This document shows, one piece after another, positions 8,277 to 16,086 of a stretch of 49,796 nucleotides of DNA. Position numbers and translations under genes: made by a program. This DNA is from Mycobacterium sp. IS-1590 (GTDB lineage: Bacteria > Actinomycetota > Actinomycetes > Mycobacteriales > Mycobacteriaceae), in assembly GCF_001500025.1 (NCBI RefSeq), contig NZ_LQIW01000020.1, positions 1 to 49,796 on the forward strand, in the 5' to 3' direction. Positions within the stretch are counted from its first letter, which is position 1. The number at the start of each line of letters is the position of its first letter. The notes below the pieces were generated by a model. It searched no databases. It saw only the letters and a program-made list of their open reading frames with translations, and had not been told where the DNA came from.

Positions 8277-9485
8277 ATGGGACTACGTGGTGAAGCCGCG
8301 ATCGTCGGCTACGTCGAACTCCCGCCGGAGCGGATGAACAAGGCCACCCCCGCGCCGTTCACCCTCGAACAGTGGGCGGAATTGGCATCGGCTGCGCTGC
8401 AGGACGCCGGGCTGTCAGCAGAGCTCGTCAACGGCATCGTCACCTCGCATCTGGCCGAGTCGGAGATATTCGTACCGTCCACGATCGCCGAATACCTGGG
8501 CGTGCGAGCCAACTTCGCGGAGCTCGTCGACCTCGGCGGGGCGAGCGCGGCGGCAATGGTGTGGCGGGCGGCCGCGGCGGTCGAGCTGGGGTTGTGCGAC
8601 GTGGTGCTGTGCGCGCTGCCCGCGCGGTACATCACCCCGATGTCGGAGAAGAAGCCGAAGCCGTTGGTGGACGCCGTGTTCTTCGGGTCGTCGAGCAATC
8701 AATACGGTTCGCCGCAGGCCGAATTCGAGATCCCGTACGGCAACCTGGGGCAGAACGGCCCATACGGTCAGGTGGCCACCCGATACGGGGCGGTCTACGG
8801 CTATGACGAGCGGGCGATGGCCAAGATCGTCGTCGATCAGCGCGTCAACGCCAACCACACCGAGGGCGCGATCTGGAGGGAGAAAATGCTGACCGTCGAC
8901 GATGTGCTGGCCAGCCCGGTCATCGCCGACCCGTTGCACATGCTCGAGATCGTGATGCCGTGTGTGGGCGGCGCCGCGGTGGTCGTCGCCAGCGCGGACA
9001 TCGCCAAACGGGCGCGCAACAGACCGGTGTGGATCAAGGGTTTCGGTGAGCACGTCCCGTTCAAGACCCCCACGTACGCGGCCGATCTCCTGCACACGCC
9101 GATGGCGGAGGCCGCCGCGACCGCGTTCGGCATGACCGATCTGACCCGCGCCGATATGGACATGGTCTCGATCTACGACTGCTACACGATCACCGTGCTG
9201 CTCTCGCTGGAGGACGCGGGGTTCTGTGACAAGGGCAAGGGCATGCAGTTCGTCGCCGACCACGACCTCACGTTCCGCGGTGACTTCCCGCTCAACACCG
9301 CGGGGGGCCAGCTCGGTTTCGGCCAGGCCGGCCTCGCGGGCGGGATGCATCACGTCTGCGACGCGACCCGCCAGATCATGGGCAGGGCCGAATCCGCACA
9401 GGTGCCCGACTGCAATCGCGCGTTCGTGTCCGGTAACGGCGGGATCCTGTCCGAGCAGACCGCCCTGATCCTCCAAGGAGACTGA
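8277..9485 (+). CDS. Non-decarboxylating thiolase / Ltp2-like aldolase
   Basis: A 402-residue thiolase-fold (SCP-x/lipid-transfer type) protein. The usual N-terminal nucleophile Cys is absent: the corresponding stretch reads VDLGGASAAAMVWRAAAA. The C-terminal half keeps NTAGGQLGFGQAGLAGGMHH and GNGG. Loss of that cysteine together with a DUF35 gene 3 bp downstream is the signature of Ltp2-type retro-aldolases, which cleave beta-hydroxyacyl-CoA side chains with a DUF35 partner. AGAAGGAC lies upstream of the ATG at 8277. Predicted to cleave a C-C bond in the product of the upstream dehydrogenase; substrate unknown. Confidence 0.86.
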   Translation: MGLRGEAAIVGYVELPPERMNKATPAPFTLEQWAELASAALQDAGLSAELVNGIVTSHLAESEIFVPSTIAEYLGVRANFAELVDLGGASAAAMVWRAAAAVELGLCDVVLCALPARYITPMSEKKPKPLVDAVFFGSSSNQYGSPQAEFEIPYGNLGQNGPYGQVATRYGAVYGYDERAMAKIVVDQRVNANHTEGAIWREKMLTVDDVLASPVIADPLHMLEIVMPCVGGAAVVVASADIAKRARNRPVWIKGFGEHVPFKTPTYAADLLHTPMAEAAATAFGMTDLTRADMDMVSIYDCYTITVLLSLEDAGFCDKGKGMQFVADHDLTFRGDFPLNTAGGQLGFGQAGLAGGMHHVCDATRQIMGRAESAQVPDCNRAFVSGNGGILSEQTALILQGD

Positions 9486-9488
9486 TCC

Positions 9489-9899
9489 GTGACCACCTTC
9501 GAGCGGCCCATGCCGGTGAAAACACCGACCACCGCGCCCTTTTGGGATGCCCTGGCCCAGCACCGCATCATGATCCAGTACTCACCGTCTTCGGATGCGT
9601 ACGTGTTCTATCCGAGGGTGCGGGCGCCGCGGACGCTCGCCGACGATCTCGAGTGGCGCGAGATCTCCGGGATGGGCACGCTGTACTCCTACACGGTGGC
9701 ACGGCGCCCCGTCGGGCCGCATTTCGCCGATGCGGTGCCGCAGCTGCTGGCGATCGTCGAATGGGATGAGGGACCGCGATTTTCGACCGAGCTGGTCGAC
9801 GTCGAACCCGAGACGCTGAAGGTCGGGATGCGGGTCAAACCGGTGTTCTTCGACTACGCCGAGCACGACGTGACGATGCTGCGCTACACATCCGCGTAG
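9489..9899 (+). CDS. DUF35 OB-fold protein, thiolase partner with degenerate zinc ribbon
   Basis: A 136-residue DUF35/OB-fold protein, the usual partner of non-decarboxylating thiolases. It begins with the FWDALAQHR helix and ends with the OB-fold strands (GTLYSYTVARRPVGP, PQLLAIVEWDEGPRF, VKPVFFDY). The rubredoxin-like zinc ribbon that normally follows the first helix has lost all four cysteines (QYSPSSDAYVFYPR), so zinc is probably not bound. GTG start 3 bp after the thiolase stop; last gene of the operon, convergent with a TetR gene. Expected to dock on the thiolase and form its acyl-CoA channel. Confidence 0.87.
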   Translation: MTTFERPMPVKTPTTAPFWDALAQHRIMIQYSPSSDAYVFYPRVRAPRTLADDLEWREISGMGTLYSYTVARRPVGPHFADAVPQLLAIVEWDEGPRFSTELVDVEPETLKVGMRVKPVFFDYAEHDVTMLRYTSA

Positions 9900-9912
9900 G
9901 CAGCCCATCGCG

Positions 9913-10560
9913 TCACCTTCGCCGCAGCGGGCCCAGCAGCGCTTCCAGGCCGTAGGCGAACACCGCGTCGTAGTCGGTGGGTGACTGCAGCGCTTCGACA
10001 AGCGCACGGTCGGGCCAGTCGTCGGTCCACAACGACGGGTCCTCCTCGTCGTGCTTCTCGCCGCGCACGGCCGAGAACTGCATGACCGCAGACGAAATGA
10101 CATGCACCTCCACCGCGCGCAGCACCAGGGCGGCATCGTGGCCGGTCACACCGAGCTCGGCGAGTTGGGCCGCCAATGCCTGCTGAACCGGCAGGAACAA
10201 CCGAGGTGTCTGGTCACGTTCGTGGGCGATGGCGAGCAGATGTTGTCTCTTGATGAGTGCCCGCCGTTGAGCGTGCGCGAGTGACGCGATGCGGTCGACC
10301 GCGTTGTCACCGGCGGAGGGCAGATGTGCCATTTCGTCGAGCAGCCGATCCACGAGGCTGTCGAACAGCTTGTCGCGGCCGCCGACGTGCCAGTAGATCG
10401 ATGTCACCGCCACACCAAGCTGATCGGCCAGCCCGCGCATGGTGAAGCCGTCCACACCGTGCAGTTCGATCATCCGGGCGGCGGCATCGAGGATGACCCC
10501 CGCGCTGATGGCCTCCTGTGCCCTAGCGGCCGGTCCGCGTCGCGACGTCACCGGGCTCAC
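9913..10560 (-). CDS. TetR family transcriptional regulator
   Basis: A 215-residue TetR regulator. The HTH is at about residues 17-65 (MIELHGVDGFTMRGLADQLG, then VAVTSIYWHVGGRDKLF), followed by a TetR_C domain with an acidic loop (RGEKHDEEDPSLW). The GTG at 10560 lies inside the 3' end of the upstream Rieske gene, so the genes overlap by 38 bp and form an operon; a second GTG at 10551 is possible. It probably controls the divergent Rieske and amidohydrolase promoters through the palindrome at 11904-11920. Confidence 0.86.
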   Translation of the reverse strand: MSPVTSRRGPAARAQEAISAGVILDAAARMIELHGVDGFTMRGLADQLGVAVTSIYWHVGGRDKLFDSLVDRLLDEMAHLPSAGDNAVDRIASLAHAQRRALIKRQHLLAIAHERDQTPRLFLPVQQALAAQLAELGVTGHDAALVLRAVEVHVISSAVMQFSAVRGEKHDEEDPSLWTDDWPDRALVEALQSPTDYDAVFAYGLEALLGPLRRR

Positions 10561-11869
10561 CCCCGGTCATCCGTTGCGACTCGGGCAGGTCGAGGTAACG
10601 CTCGAGGTTGCGGTGCATGTTGATCACGCGGCGTTCCTCGTTGGACAACGTCAGATGCTTCAAGCCCGGCTGGCGCAGGCCTCGTTGTAAACCGGCCAAG
10701 ACCGAGATGTCTTGGGTGAGAACCAGTCCCGGGTGTGCTTCCTCGGCCTTCATTCGCACGTCGACAGGCTTCGTACGGGGCGCTCCGGGTGCCATTCGTG
10801 TCCACAGCAGCATCACCAACTCGCCGTGGTCCGGGTCTGGTCCCGGATGTGAGGTCATCACCGTCAGATGGTCGGCATTCATCAGCAGCGTCATGTTGGG
10901 GAACACGTTGTACTGGTGCAGCCGCATGACCTGCTCGGTGTCCGCCCATTGCAGATCGACACCGCGGGATGCGGCGAATGCGCGGGTGCGGGCGGCGATG
11001 ACGTCGGCCACCGATGCGCCGGGTTCTCGGTCGTCGGGCAGCGGGGTGCCCTCCTCGACGCCCATCAATGCCCCCTGCGTGCACACATACGCGTCCCACA
11101 CATCGTCGTCGCCGAGCGGCTGTTTCAGATGCGGGCTCGGAACGCCGTACAGCTGTTCGGATTTGCCCGTGTGACCCCAGATCGTCTGCGGAGCGTAGAC
11201 ATCGTCCATGCACCGGTGCAGCTCGGGGTGCAAGGTCTGGATGTGGTAGGTCTCGCTGTATCCGTCGGCGATCGTCTTCCAGTTGGCATCGACGTCGATC
11301 GTCATCGTGGCATAGCAGCGGAAGTCGGCGAGCCCGCACCACTTCACGTCGGCCGGCATCTCCTCGAGATAGTCGAGCAGCGGCATCGCGTCGACGTCGA
11401 GGTTGACGAACACCAGCCGCTCCCAGGTGTCGACGGCGACCGGGACCAGCGGAAGCTCGGACATGTGCAGTGCGCCGAACCCCTTGCGGTTAGGGACCCG
11501 TCGCAGTGAGCCGGCGAGGTCCCAGGTCCAGCCGTGGTACCCGCACCGCAGTTCGCGCAGACCCGAGCCCGCGCCGGAGCACAGCGAGTTGCCGCGGTGC
11601 CGGCATACGTTCTGAAACGCCCGCAGTACGCCGTCGTCTCCGCAGACGATCAGCACGGAGTATGGGCCGCAACGATATTCGAAGTAATCGCCGGGCTCGG
11701 CGACATGATCGATCGTGCAGGCCAGTTGCCACACTCTCGGCCACATGCGCTCGACCTCGAGCGCCGCGAACGCGGGGGAGTGGTACCGCTCGGCGGGCAC
11801 CAGGGTGGGCCGCGCGGGGGGGACGCCGATCGCGTCTTCGCGCCGGACTTCTTGCGCAGTGTGCGTCAC
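10523..11869 (-). CDS. Rieske aromatic-ring-hydroxylating oxygenase alpha subunit
   Basis: A 448-residue RHO alpha subunit. The Rieske [2Fe-2S] ligands are C89, H91, C109 and H112 (CRHRG and CGYHGWTWD). The mononuclear iron site is NWKTIADGYSETYHIQTLHP with H209 and H214. The rest is the SRPBCC-type catalytic domain. The GTG start has GAAAGGA about 9-10 nt upstream. No beta subunit, ferredoxin or reductase lies nearby, so electron-transfer partners must be encoded elsewhere. It shares an operon with the TetR gene and a divergent promoter with the amidohydrolase. Likely a hydroxylase or demethylase of a ring or terpenoid substrate. Confidence 0.9.
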   Translation of the reverse strand: MTHTAQEVRREDAIGVPPARPTLVPAERYHSPAFAALEVERMWPRVWQLACTIDHVAEPGDYFEYRCGPYSVLIVCGDDGVLRAFQNVCRHRGNSLCSGAGSGLRELRCGYHGWTWDLAGSLRRVPNRKGFGALHMSELPLVPVAVDTWERLVFVNLDVDAMPLLDYLEEMPADVKWCGLADFRCYATMTIDVDANWKTIADGYSETYHIQTLHPELHRCMDDVYAPQTIWGHTGKSEQLYGVPSPHLKQPLGDDDVWDAYVCTQGALMGVEEGTPLPDDREPGASVADVIAARTRAFAASRGVDLQWADTEQVMRLHQYNVFPNMTLLMNADHLTVMTSHPGPDPDHGELVMLLWTRMAPGAPRTKPVDVRMKAEEAHPGLVLTQDISVLAGLQRGLRQPGLKHLTLSNEERRVINMHRNLERYLDLPESQRMTGGEPGDVATRTGR

Positions 11870-11903
11870 GAACGGTGTCCTTTCGAAGTCGCCGCCAAGC
11901 CCT

Positions 11904-11920
11904 CTGTAACGGTGTTACAG
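11904..11920. promoter_or_regulatory. 17-bp palindrome, probable TetR operator
   Basis: CTGTAAC-GGT-GTTACAG is a perfect inverted repeat in the 94-bp divergent region between the Rieske and amidohydrolase genes. Its architecture is typical of TetR operators, and the TetR gene is the second gene of the leftward operon. Confidence 0.7.
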
Positions 11921-11963
11921 TGCCCGACATTAGCGGCTGAAACCTGGATGCGGAGGGCTAATC

Positions 11964-13724
11964 GTGTTCGACCTGAAGATCACCGGCGGAACCGTCGTCG
12001 ACGGCACAGGGGCGGACCGGTTCACGGCAGACATCGGCATCAGGGACGGCAAAATCGTCGAAGTGCGCCGCCGCGGACCCGGCGATACTGCACTCGAGGG
12101 CGAGGCCGCCGAGACGATCGATGCGACCGGGAAAGTCGTCGCGCCCGGATTCGTCGACATCCACACCCATTACGACGGGCAGGTCAGCTGGGACAGCAAG
12201 CTCGAGCCCTCCAGCGGCCACGGTGTGACGACCGTGGTGACCGGCAACTGCGGAGTGGGGTTCGCGCCGGTGCGCCCGGGTCAGGAGGACTGGCTGATCG
12301 GCTTGATGGAGGGCGTCGAGGACATCCCCGGCACCGCGCTGACCGAGGGCATCACGTGGGGGTGGGAGAGCTATCCGGAATACCTCGATGCCGTCGGGGA
12401 AAAGGAGTTCGCCGTCGACGTCGGCAGTCAGATCGCCCACGGTGCGGTTCGCGCGTATGCGATGGGGGAGCGCGGCGCCCGCAACGAGCCCGCCACGCCT
12501 GACGACATCGCGGCGATGGCGCGCCTCGTGCAGGAAGGCATCGAGGCGGGCGCACTGGGCTTCTCGACGTCACGCACGCTGGGGCATCGCGCGATCGACG
12601 GCGAACCCGTTCCGGGCACCTTCGCCGCCGAGGACGAACTGTTCGGCCTCGGCCGCGCCATGGCCGCGGGCGGGCGGGCAGTCTTCGAGTTGGCGCCCCA
12701 AGGCGTCGCCGGCGAAGACATCATCGCGCCGAAGAAGGAACTAGAATGGATGAAGCGCCTGGCCGCCGAGATCGACCGTCCGATCTCGTTCGGGATGATC
12801 CAGGTCGATGCGGCGCCCGATCTGTGGCGGGAACAGCTCGACATCTCGGCGGACGCACACGCCGCGGGCAGTGAGCTCTACCCGCAGATCGCGGCGCGCC
12901 CGTTCGGAATGCTGTTTGGCTTCCCCGGCCACCACGCGTTCACCCACCGCCCGACGTTCCGCAAGCTGAAGGCCGAATGCAGCCGCGAAGAGTTGTCTTC
13001 GCGCCTCGCCGACCCGGCGGTCAAGGCCGCGATCCTGGCTGACGAGGATCTGCCTGCCGATCCAAACGTGTTGTTCGACGGCATGTTCGCGCTCGTACAG
13101 TATTCGCTCGGCCGCATCTATGCGTTGGGCGATCCGCCGGACTACGAACCGACCGTGGAACGCACGGTCGAGAAGATCGCCAGCGATCGCGGCGATGATC
13201 CGCTGTCCACGCTGTACGACCTGATGCTCGAGGACAACGCGACCGCGATGCTGATGCTGCCGTTCTACAACTACTTCTACGGCAACCACGACGCGATTCG
13301 GGAGATGCTGCTGCATCCGGCGGGTGTGGTCGGTTTGTCCGACGGCGGCGCACATTGCGGAATGATCTGTGACGCTTCGTATCCGACGTTCCTGCTCACG
13401 CACTGGGCGCGGGACCGTCACCGCGGCGAGAAGCTGCCGCTCGAATACGTCGTGCGCAAGCAGTCCCGCGACACGGCGCAGCTGTTCGGGCTGAGCGATC
13501 GCGGGGTCATCGAGGTGGGGAAGAAGGCCGACGTCAATGTCATCGACATGGATGCGCTGACGTTGCATCCCGCGCGGATGGCCTATGACCTCCCAGCGGG
13601 CGGTCAGCGGCTGGTGCAGGGCGCGTCCGGTTACACCGCGACGATCGTCAGCGGCGTGGTGACGCGCCGCGATGGGGTCGACACCGGTGCCCGGCCGGGC
13701 CGCCTTGTGCGCGGCGCCCGCTGA
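11964..13724 (+). CDS. Amidohydrolase, N-acyl-D-amino-acid deacylase type
   Basis: A 586-residue amidohydrolase-superfamily enzyme. Metal ligands H67 and H69 (DIHTHYDGQ), a Cys in TGNCGVGFAPV (C96, equivalent to the zinc-bridging Cys of D-aminoacylases) and the late Asp in GLSDGGAH are all present, with N- and C-terminal beta-sandwich segments (LKITGGTVVDGTG; KADVNVIDMDAL). The GTG start follows a strong GGAGG. It is divergent from the Rieske/TetR operon, with a palindrome between. It cleaves an amide or related C-N bond; the actual substrate is not deducible, and many mycobacterial homologues sit in catabolic islands. Confidence 0.88.
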   Translation: MFDLKITGGTVVDGTGADRFTADIGIRDGKIVEVRRRGPGDTALEGEAAETIDATGKVVAPGFVDIHTHYDGQVSWDSKLEPSSGHGVTTVVTGNCGVGFAPVRPGQEDWLIGLMEGVEDIPGTALTEGITWGWESYPEYLDAVGEKEFAVDVGSQIAHGAVRAYAMGERGARNEPATPDDIAAMARLVQEGIEAGALGFSTSRTLGHRAIDGEPVPGTFAAEDELFGLGRAMAAGGRAVFELAPQGVAGEDIIAPKKELEWMKRLAAEIDRPISFGMIQVDAAPDLWREQLDISADAHAAGSELYPQIAARPFGMLFGFPGHHAFTHRPTFRKLKAECSREELSSRLADPAVKAAILADEDLPADPNVLFDGMFALVQYSLGRIYALGDPPDYEPTVERTVEKIASDRGDDPLSTLYDLMLEDNATAMLMLPFYNYFYGNHDAIREMLLHPAGVVGLSDGGAHCGMICDASYPTFLLTHWARDRHRGEKLPLEYVVRKQSRDTAQLFGLSDRGVIEVGKKADVNVIDMDALTLHPARMAYDLPAGGQRLVQGASGYTATIVSGVVTRRDGVDTGARPGRLVRGAR

Positions 13725-13747
13725 CCCCGGCCTCACCACAAACGAGA

Positions 13748-13775
13748 GGCGGCCCCCCGTCGCCGAGGGGCCGCC
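13748..13775. terminator. Bidirectional terminator hairpin
   Basis: GGCGGCCCC (13748-13756) pairs perfectly with GGGGCCGCC (13767-13775) around a 10-nt loop. It sits between the convergent amidohydrolase and porin genes. Confidence 0.75.
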
Positions 13776-13788
13776 ACCGTCGTACTAC

Positions 13789-15453
13789 CTAGTTGCCGCT
13801 GCCGGAGCCGGAGCCACTGCCCGAGCCGGAGCCGGAGCCACTGCCCGAGCCGGAGCCGGAGCCGGTGCCCGAACCGGAGCCGGTGGTGCCGGTCGAGCCG
13901 GTGCCGGTGGTCGAGCCGGTGGTGCCGGTGGTCGAGCCGGTGGTGCCGGTGGTGCCGGTGGTCGAGCCGGTCGAGCCGGTGGTGCCGGTGGTCGAGCCGG
14001 TCGAGCCGGTGCCGGTGGTCGATCCGGTGCTGCCGGTAGAGCCGGTGCCCGTCGTCGAGCCGGTCGTGCCGGTCGAGCCAGTGGTGCTGCCCGTGCCGGT
14101 GCCGTCGCCCCGGCTGGTGCTGATGCCCGAGGTGTTGCTGCCGGTGTTGGTGTTCGAGCCCACGCCGGTGCCTTCGCCCGAGGTCTCGCCGGTGCCTTCG
14201 CCCGACTCTTCGCCCGAGGTCTCGTCAGCACCTTCGCCCGACTCCTCGCCGGCGCCTGCTTCGCCCGACTCCTCGCCGGTGCCCTCGCCTTCGCCTGCGG
14301 TGACGTCCTCGCCCGTGCCTGCGTTGACGTCCTCGCCGGCGCCTTCACCGACACCTTCGCCGGCGGCCGGACCTTCGCCTTCGCCAGCGCCTTCGTTCTC
14401 ACCCTCGCCCTCGGCCAGGCTGATCGGAACGAGGTCACCGCCGAAGCGGAACTCGGCCGGGCCGCCTAGGGCACCGAGGGTCGACGGGGCCGGAGGCGCG
14501 ATCGCGTTGGCGATCTGGTTGGGCAGCGTGACCGCGAGGTAGGTGAACAGACCGCGGTCGAGCAGACCCTGCCACTCCGAGGGGGAGGTGGCCGGAGTGA
14601 ATCCATTGACCAGAGCGTTGAGCGCCAGCACCGGCAGGTTCACCAGGTTGGTGACGGCATCCGTGATGTTTCCTGCGGCCAATGCCTCACGGGTGGCGTC
14701 AAGGATCTCCGTCGACTGGACGATCGAGCCGAGGATCGGTTCGAAAATCGCCTTGGTGACCGCGAACTCGGAGATCACGTCGAGCAGTGCGGGCAACTTC
14801 TCCGCGCCGGGGAGGGCTCCCACGAAGTCGGCGGGGATGGAGAAGATATCGATCAGCGGCCGTACTCCACCCAGCACCCGGAGCACGAACCAACCATTGA
14901 CCTTGGAGAACGCTTCGAAGAACTCGCCCTTCGACAGGTGGTTCAGCGACTCGGTGATCACGCCGGGGAACTGCTCGGCTGCCAGCCTCAGCCCCTCGAA
15001 GGTGCCCTCGAGGGCCGTGGTGATCACGGGACCGAAGTTCGAGTTGAAATTGAGGACCTGATCGAGCAGAGGACCCGGGTTGAGGGTGTTCAGAATCAGG
15101 ACATTCGCTGCCTCCCGGAAGATGTAGCCGGTGCTCAGCTCCCGCAGAAGGTTGAGGTTCGCGTTGGTGCCGTCGCCGGTCAGCGTCTCCAGGCTTCCGA
15201 AGGTGTTGGCGATGGCCTGTCCCCACACAAGGAGCGGATTGCTGGCCGCCGTGAGCTGGACCGCGGCGTGCGCCACGCGCTCCTGGACGTCTTCAACGGT
15301 GGGCATCGGGGGGGCCACCGGGCTGACCGCGATCACACCCGCGCTTGCCATTGCGACGCTAGCAACCAACAGCTTGGAGTTGCGTCGACTCGGTGGTGAG
15401 TAACTGGGTGGGAGGTCCTGAACCGGCGGACCGGCCTGAACTGCTAGTTGCAC
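13789..15453 (-). CDS. gjpA: GjpA-type outer-membrane porin with low-complexity tail
   Basis: A 554-residue exported protein. I start at GTG 15453 because AGGAG lies 7 nt upstream; the longer frame to 15525 would cross the promoter. A hydrophobic export segment (SKLLVASVAMASAGVIAVSP) precedes the conserved VQLTAASNPLLVWGQAIANT. Residues about 70-320 are the alpha-helical domain shared with mycobacterial proteins annotated as outer membrane porin GjpA. The rest is low complexity: an acidic Gly/Glu section, then Ser/Thr-Gly repeats ending in a run of SG pairs. Porin function rests on Gordonia and mycobacterial annotation, not on motifs. An IdeR-like box lies in its promoter. Confidence 0.72.
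   Translation of the reverse strand: MQLAVQAGPPVQDLPPSYSPPSRRNSKLLVASVAMASAGVIAVSPVAPPMPTVEDVQERVAHAAVQLTAASNPLLVWGQAIANTFGSLETLTGDGTNANLNLLRELSTGYIFREAANVLILNTLNPGPLLDQVLNFNSNFGPVITTALEGTFEGLRLAAEQFPGVITESLNHLSKGEFFEAFSKVNGWFVLRVLGGVRPLIDIFSIPADFVGALPGAEKLPALLDVISEFAVTKAIFEPILGSIVQSTEILDATREALAAGNITDAVTNLVNLPVLALNALVNGFTPATSPSEWQGLLDRGLFTYLAVTLPNQIANAIAPPAPSTLGALGGPAEFRFGGDLVPISLAEGEGENEGAGEGEGPAAGEGVGEGAGEDVNAGTGEDVTAGEGEGTGEESGEAGAGEESGEGADETSGEESGEGTGETSGEGTGVGSNTNTGSNTSGISTSRGDGTGTGSTTGSTGTTGSTTGTGSTGSTGSTTGTGSTGSTTGTTGSTGSTTGTTGTTGSTTGTTGSTTGTGSTGTTGSGSGTGSGSGSGSGSGSGSGSGSGSGSGN
13793..14130 (-). repeat. Low-complexity tandem region encoding SG and TG repeats
   Basis: Short units built from the codons for Gly, Ser and Thr, in blocks of 12-24 bp with exact direct repeats, encode the C-terminal SG-repeat tail and the TTGSTG-type repeats of the porin. 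The units are multiples of three, so slippage would change length without a frameshift. Confidence 0.85.
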
Positions 15454-15496
15454 GTTTTCTCCTGTTGTGCCTGTTAATTTGCCAAATGGCAGCTGA

Positions 15497-15525
15497 AGAT
15501 TAGCTGAGCCTATCCTAAGAGGCAA
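15497..15525 (-). promoter_or_regulatory. Promoter of the porin gene
   Basis: Read on the minus strand: -35 TTGCCT (15525-15520) and -10 TAATCT (15502-15497), separated by 17 bp, about 45 bp upstream of the GTG start. The IdeR-like box fills the spacer. Confidence 0.55.
15500..15518. promoter_or_regulatory. IdeR/DtxR-like iron box in the porin promoter
   Basis: TTAGCTGAGCCTATCCTAA matches the IdeR consensus TTAGGTTAGCCTAACCTAA at 16 of 19 positions, as good as the boxes at the mbt promoters in this window. It lies between the -35 and -10 of the porin gene, where a bound repressor would block RNA polymerase. Confidence 0.6.
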
Positions 15526-16086
15526 GTGATTGGGTCCACTAAATAGCGCGGGTTATGCTGGCCGGCTCGACGGCGTGCGCCATGCGCCATAACTCGGCAT
15601 ATCGCAGCTGAGGCGTGGTAGTTGCCGATTCACACAGCAATCTCAAGGCAACTTACACGAGAGTCGCTCATCGGCCAGGCCTACCTCGCCAGCAGTGCCG
15701 TGACGTGCGCCACGTCGTAACTCCGGTCTGCTCAGCACCGGCCCGGGAGTTGCTGAGGCGGCGATTGCGGCGTCGCCAGGGTTTTGGTGACGCGCCGGCG
15801 CCGGCACTTCGCACAAACGCCGCCTCGGGCGCAGGGACAACACGTTGGGCAAAGAGATCTCAGCAGCGGGTGGCGACGCGTTCGCCCGATCGCGGGCCAT
15901 GCGATGACGCCGCGGTCGCCGAGCCGCACGACATGCTCGTGGCATCGCTGTCGCGCAAATGTGGTACGAGCTGCGCTTCAACGATTGACAGCCGATAATT
16001 CGACAGGCTAGATATACGAACGCACGGTGGACGGGTCATGGGGACGCGGTCGGCCTGCGACAGGCGCGCCACCGAAGGGCCATGGG
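15526..16086. other. Intergenic stretch without a supported gene
   Basis: About 560 bp between the divergent porin promoter and MmpL. Short open frames on both strands are Arg/Pro-rich, lack ribosome sites and look like high-GC noise. Its base composition is slightly less GC-rich near 15526-15660. I see no RNA gene, repeat or recognisable remnant. Confidence 0.5.

Noticed and set aside
8415..9563. Minus-strand open frame of 382 codons opposite the thiolase
   Set aside because: Rich in His, Arg and Gly with no motif; the sense strand encodes a clear thiolase.
13793..14542. Plus-strand Pro/Glu/Val repeat frame opposite the porin tail
   Set aside because: Its EPEPEP and VVEPVVPV repeats are the antisense reading of the porin's Gly/Ser/Thr repeats; there is no start context or conserved domain.
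15615..15998. Possible gene in the porin-MmpL gap
   Set aside because: Arg/Cys-rich, no ribosome site, no recognisable domain, and an equally long frame on the opposite strand.
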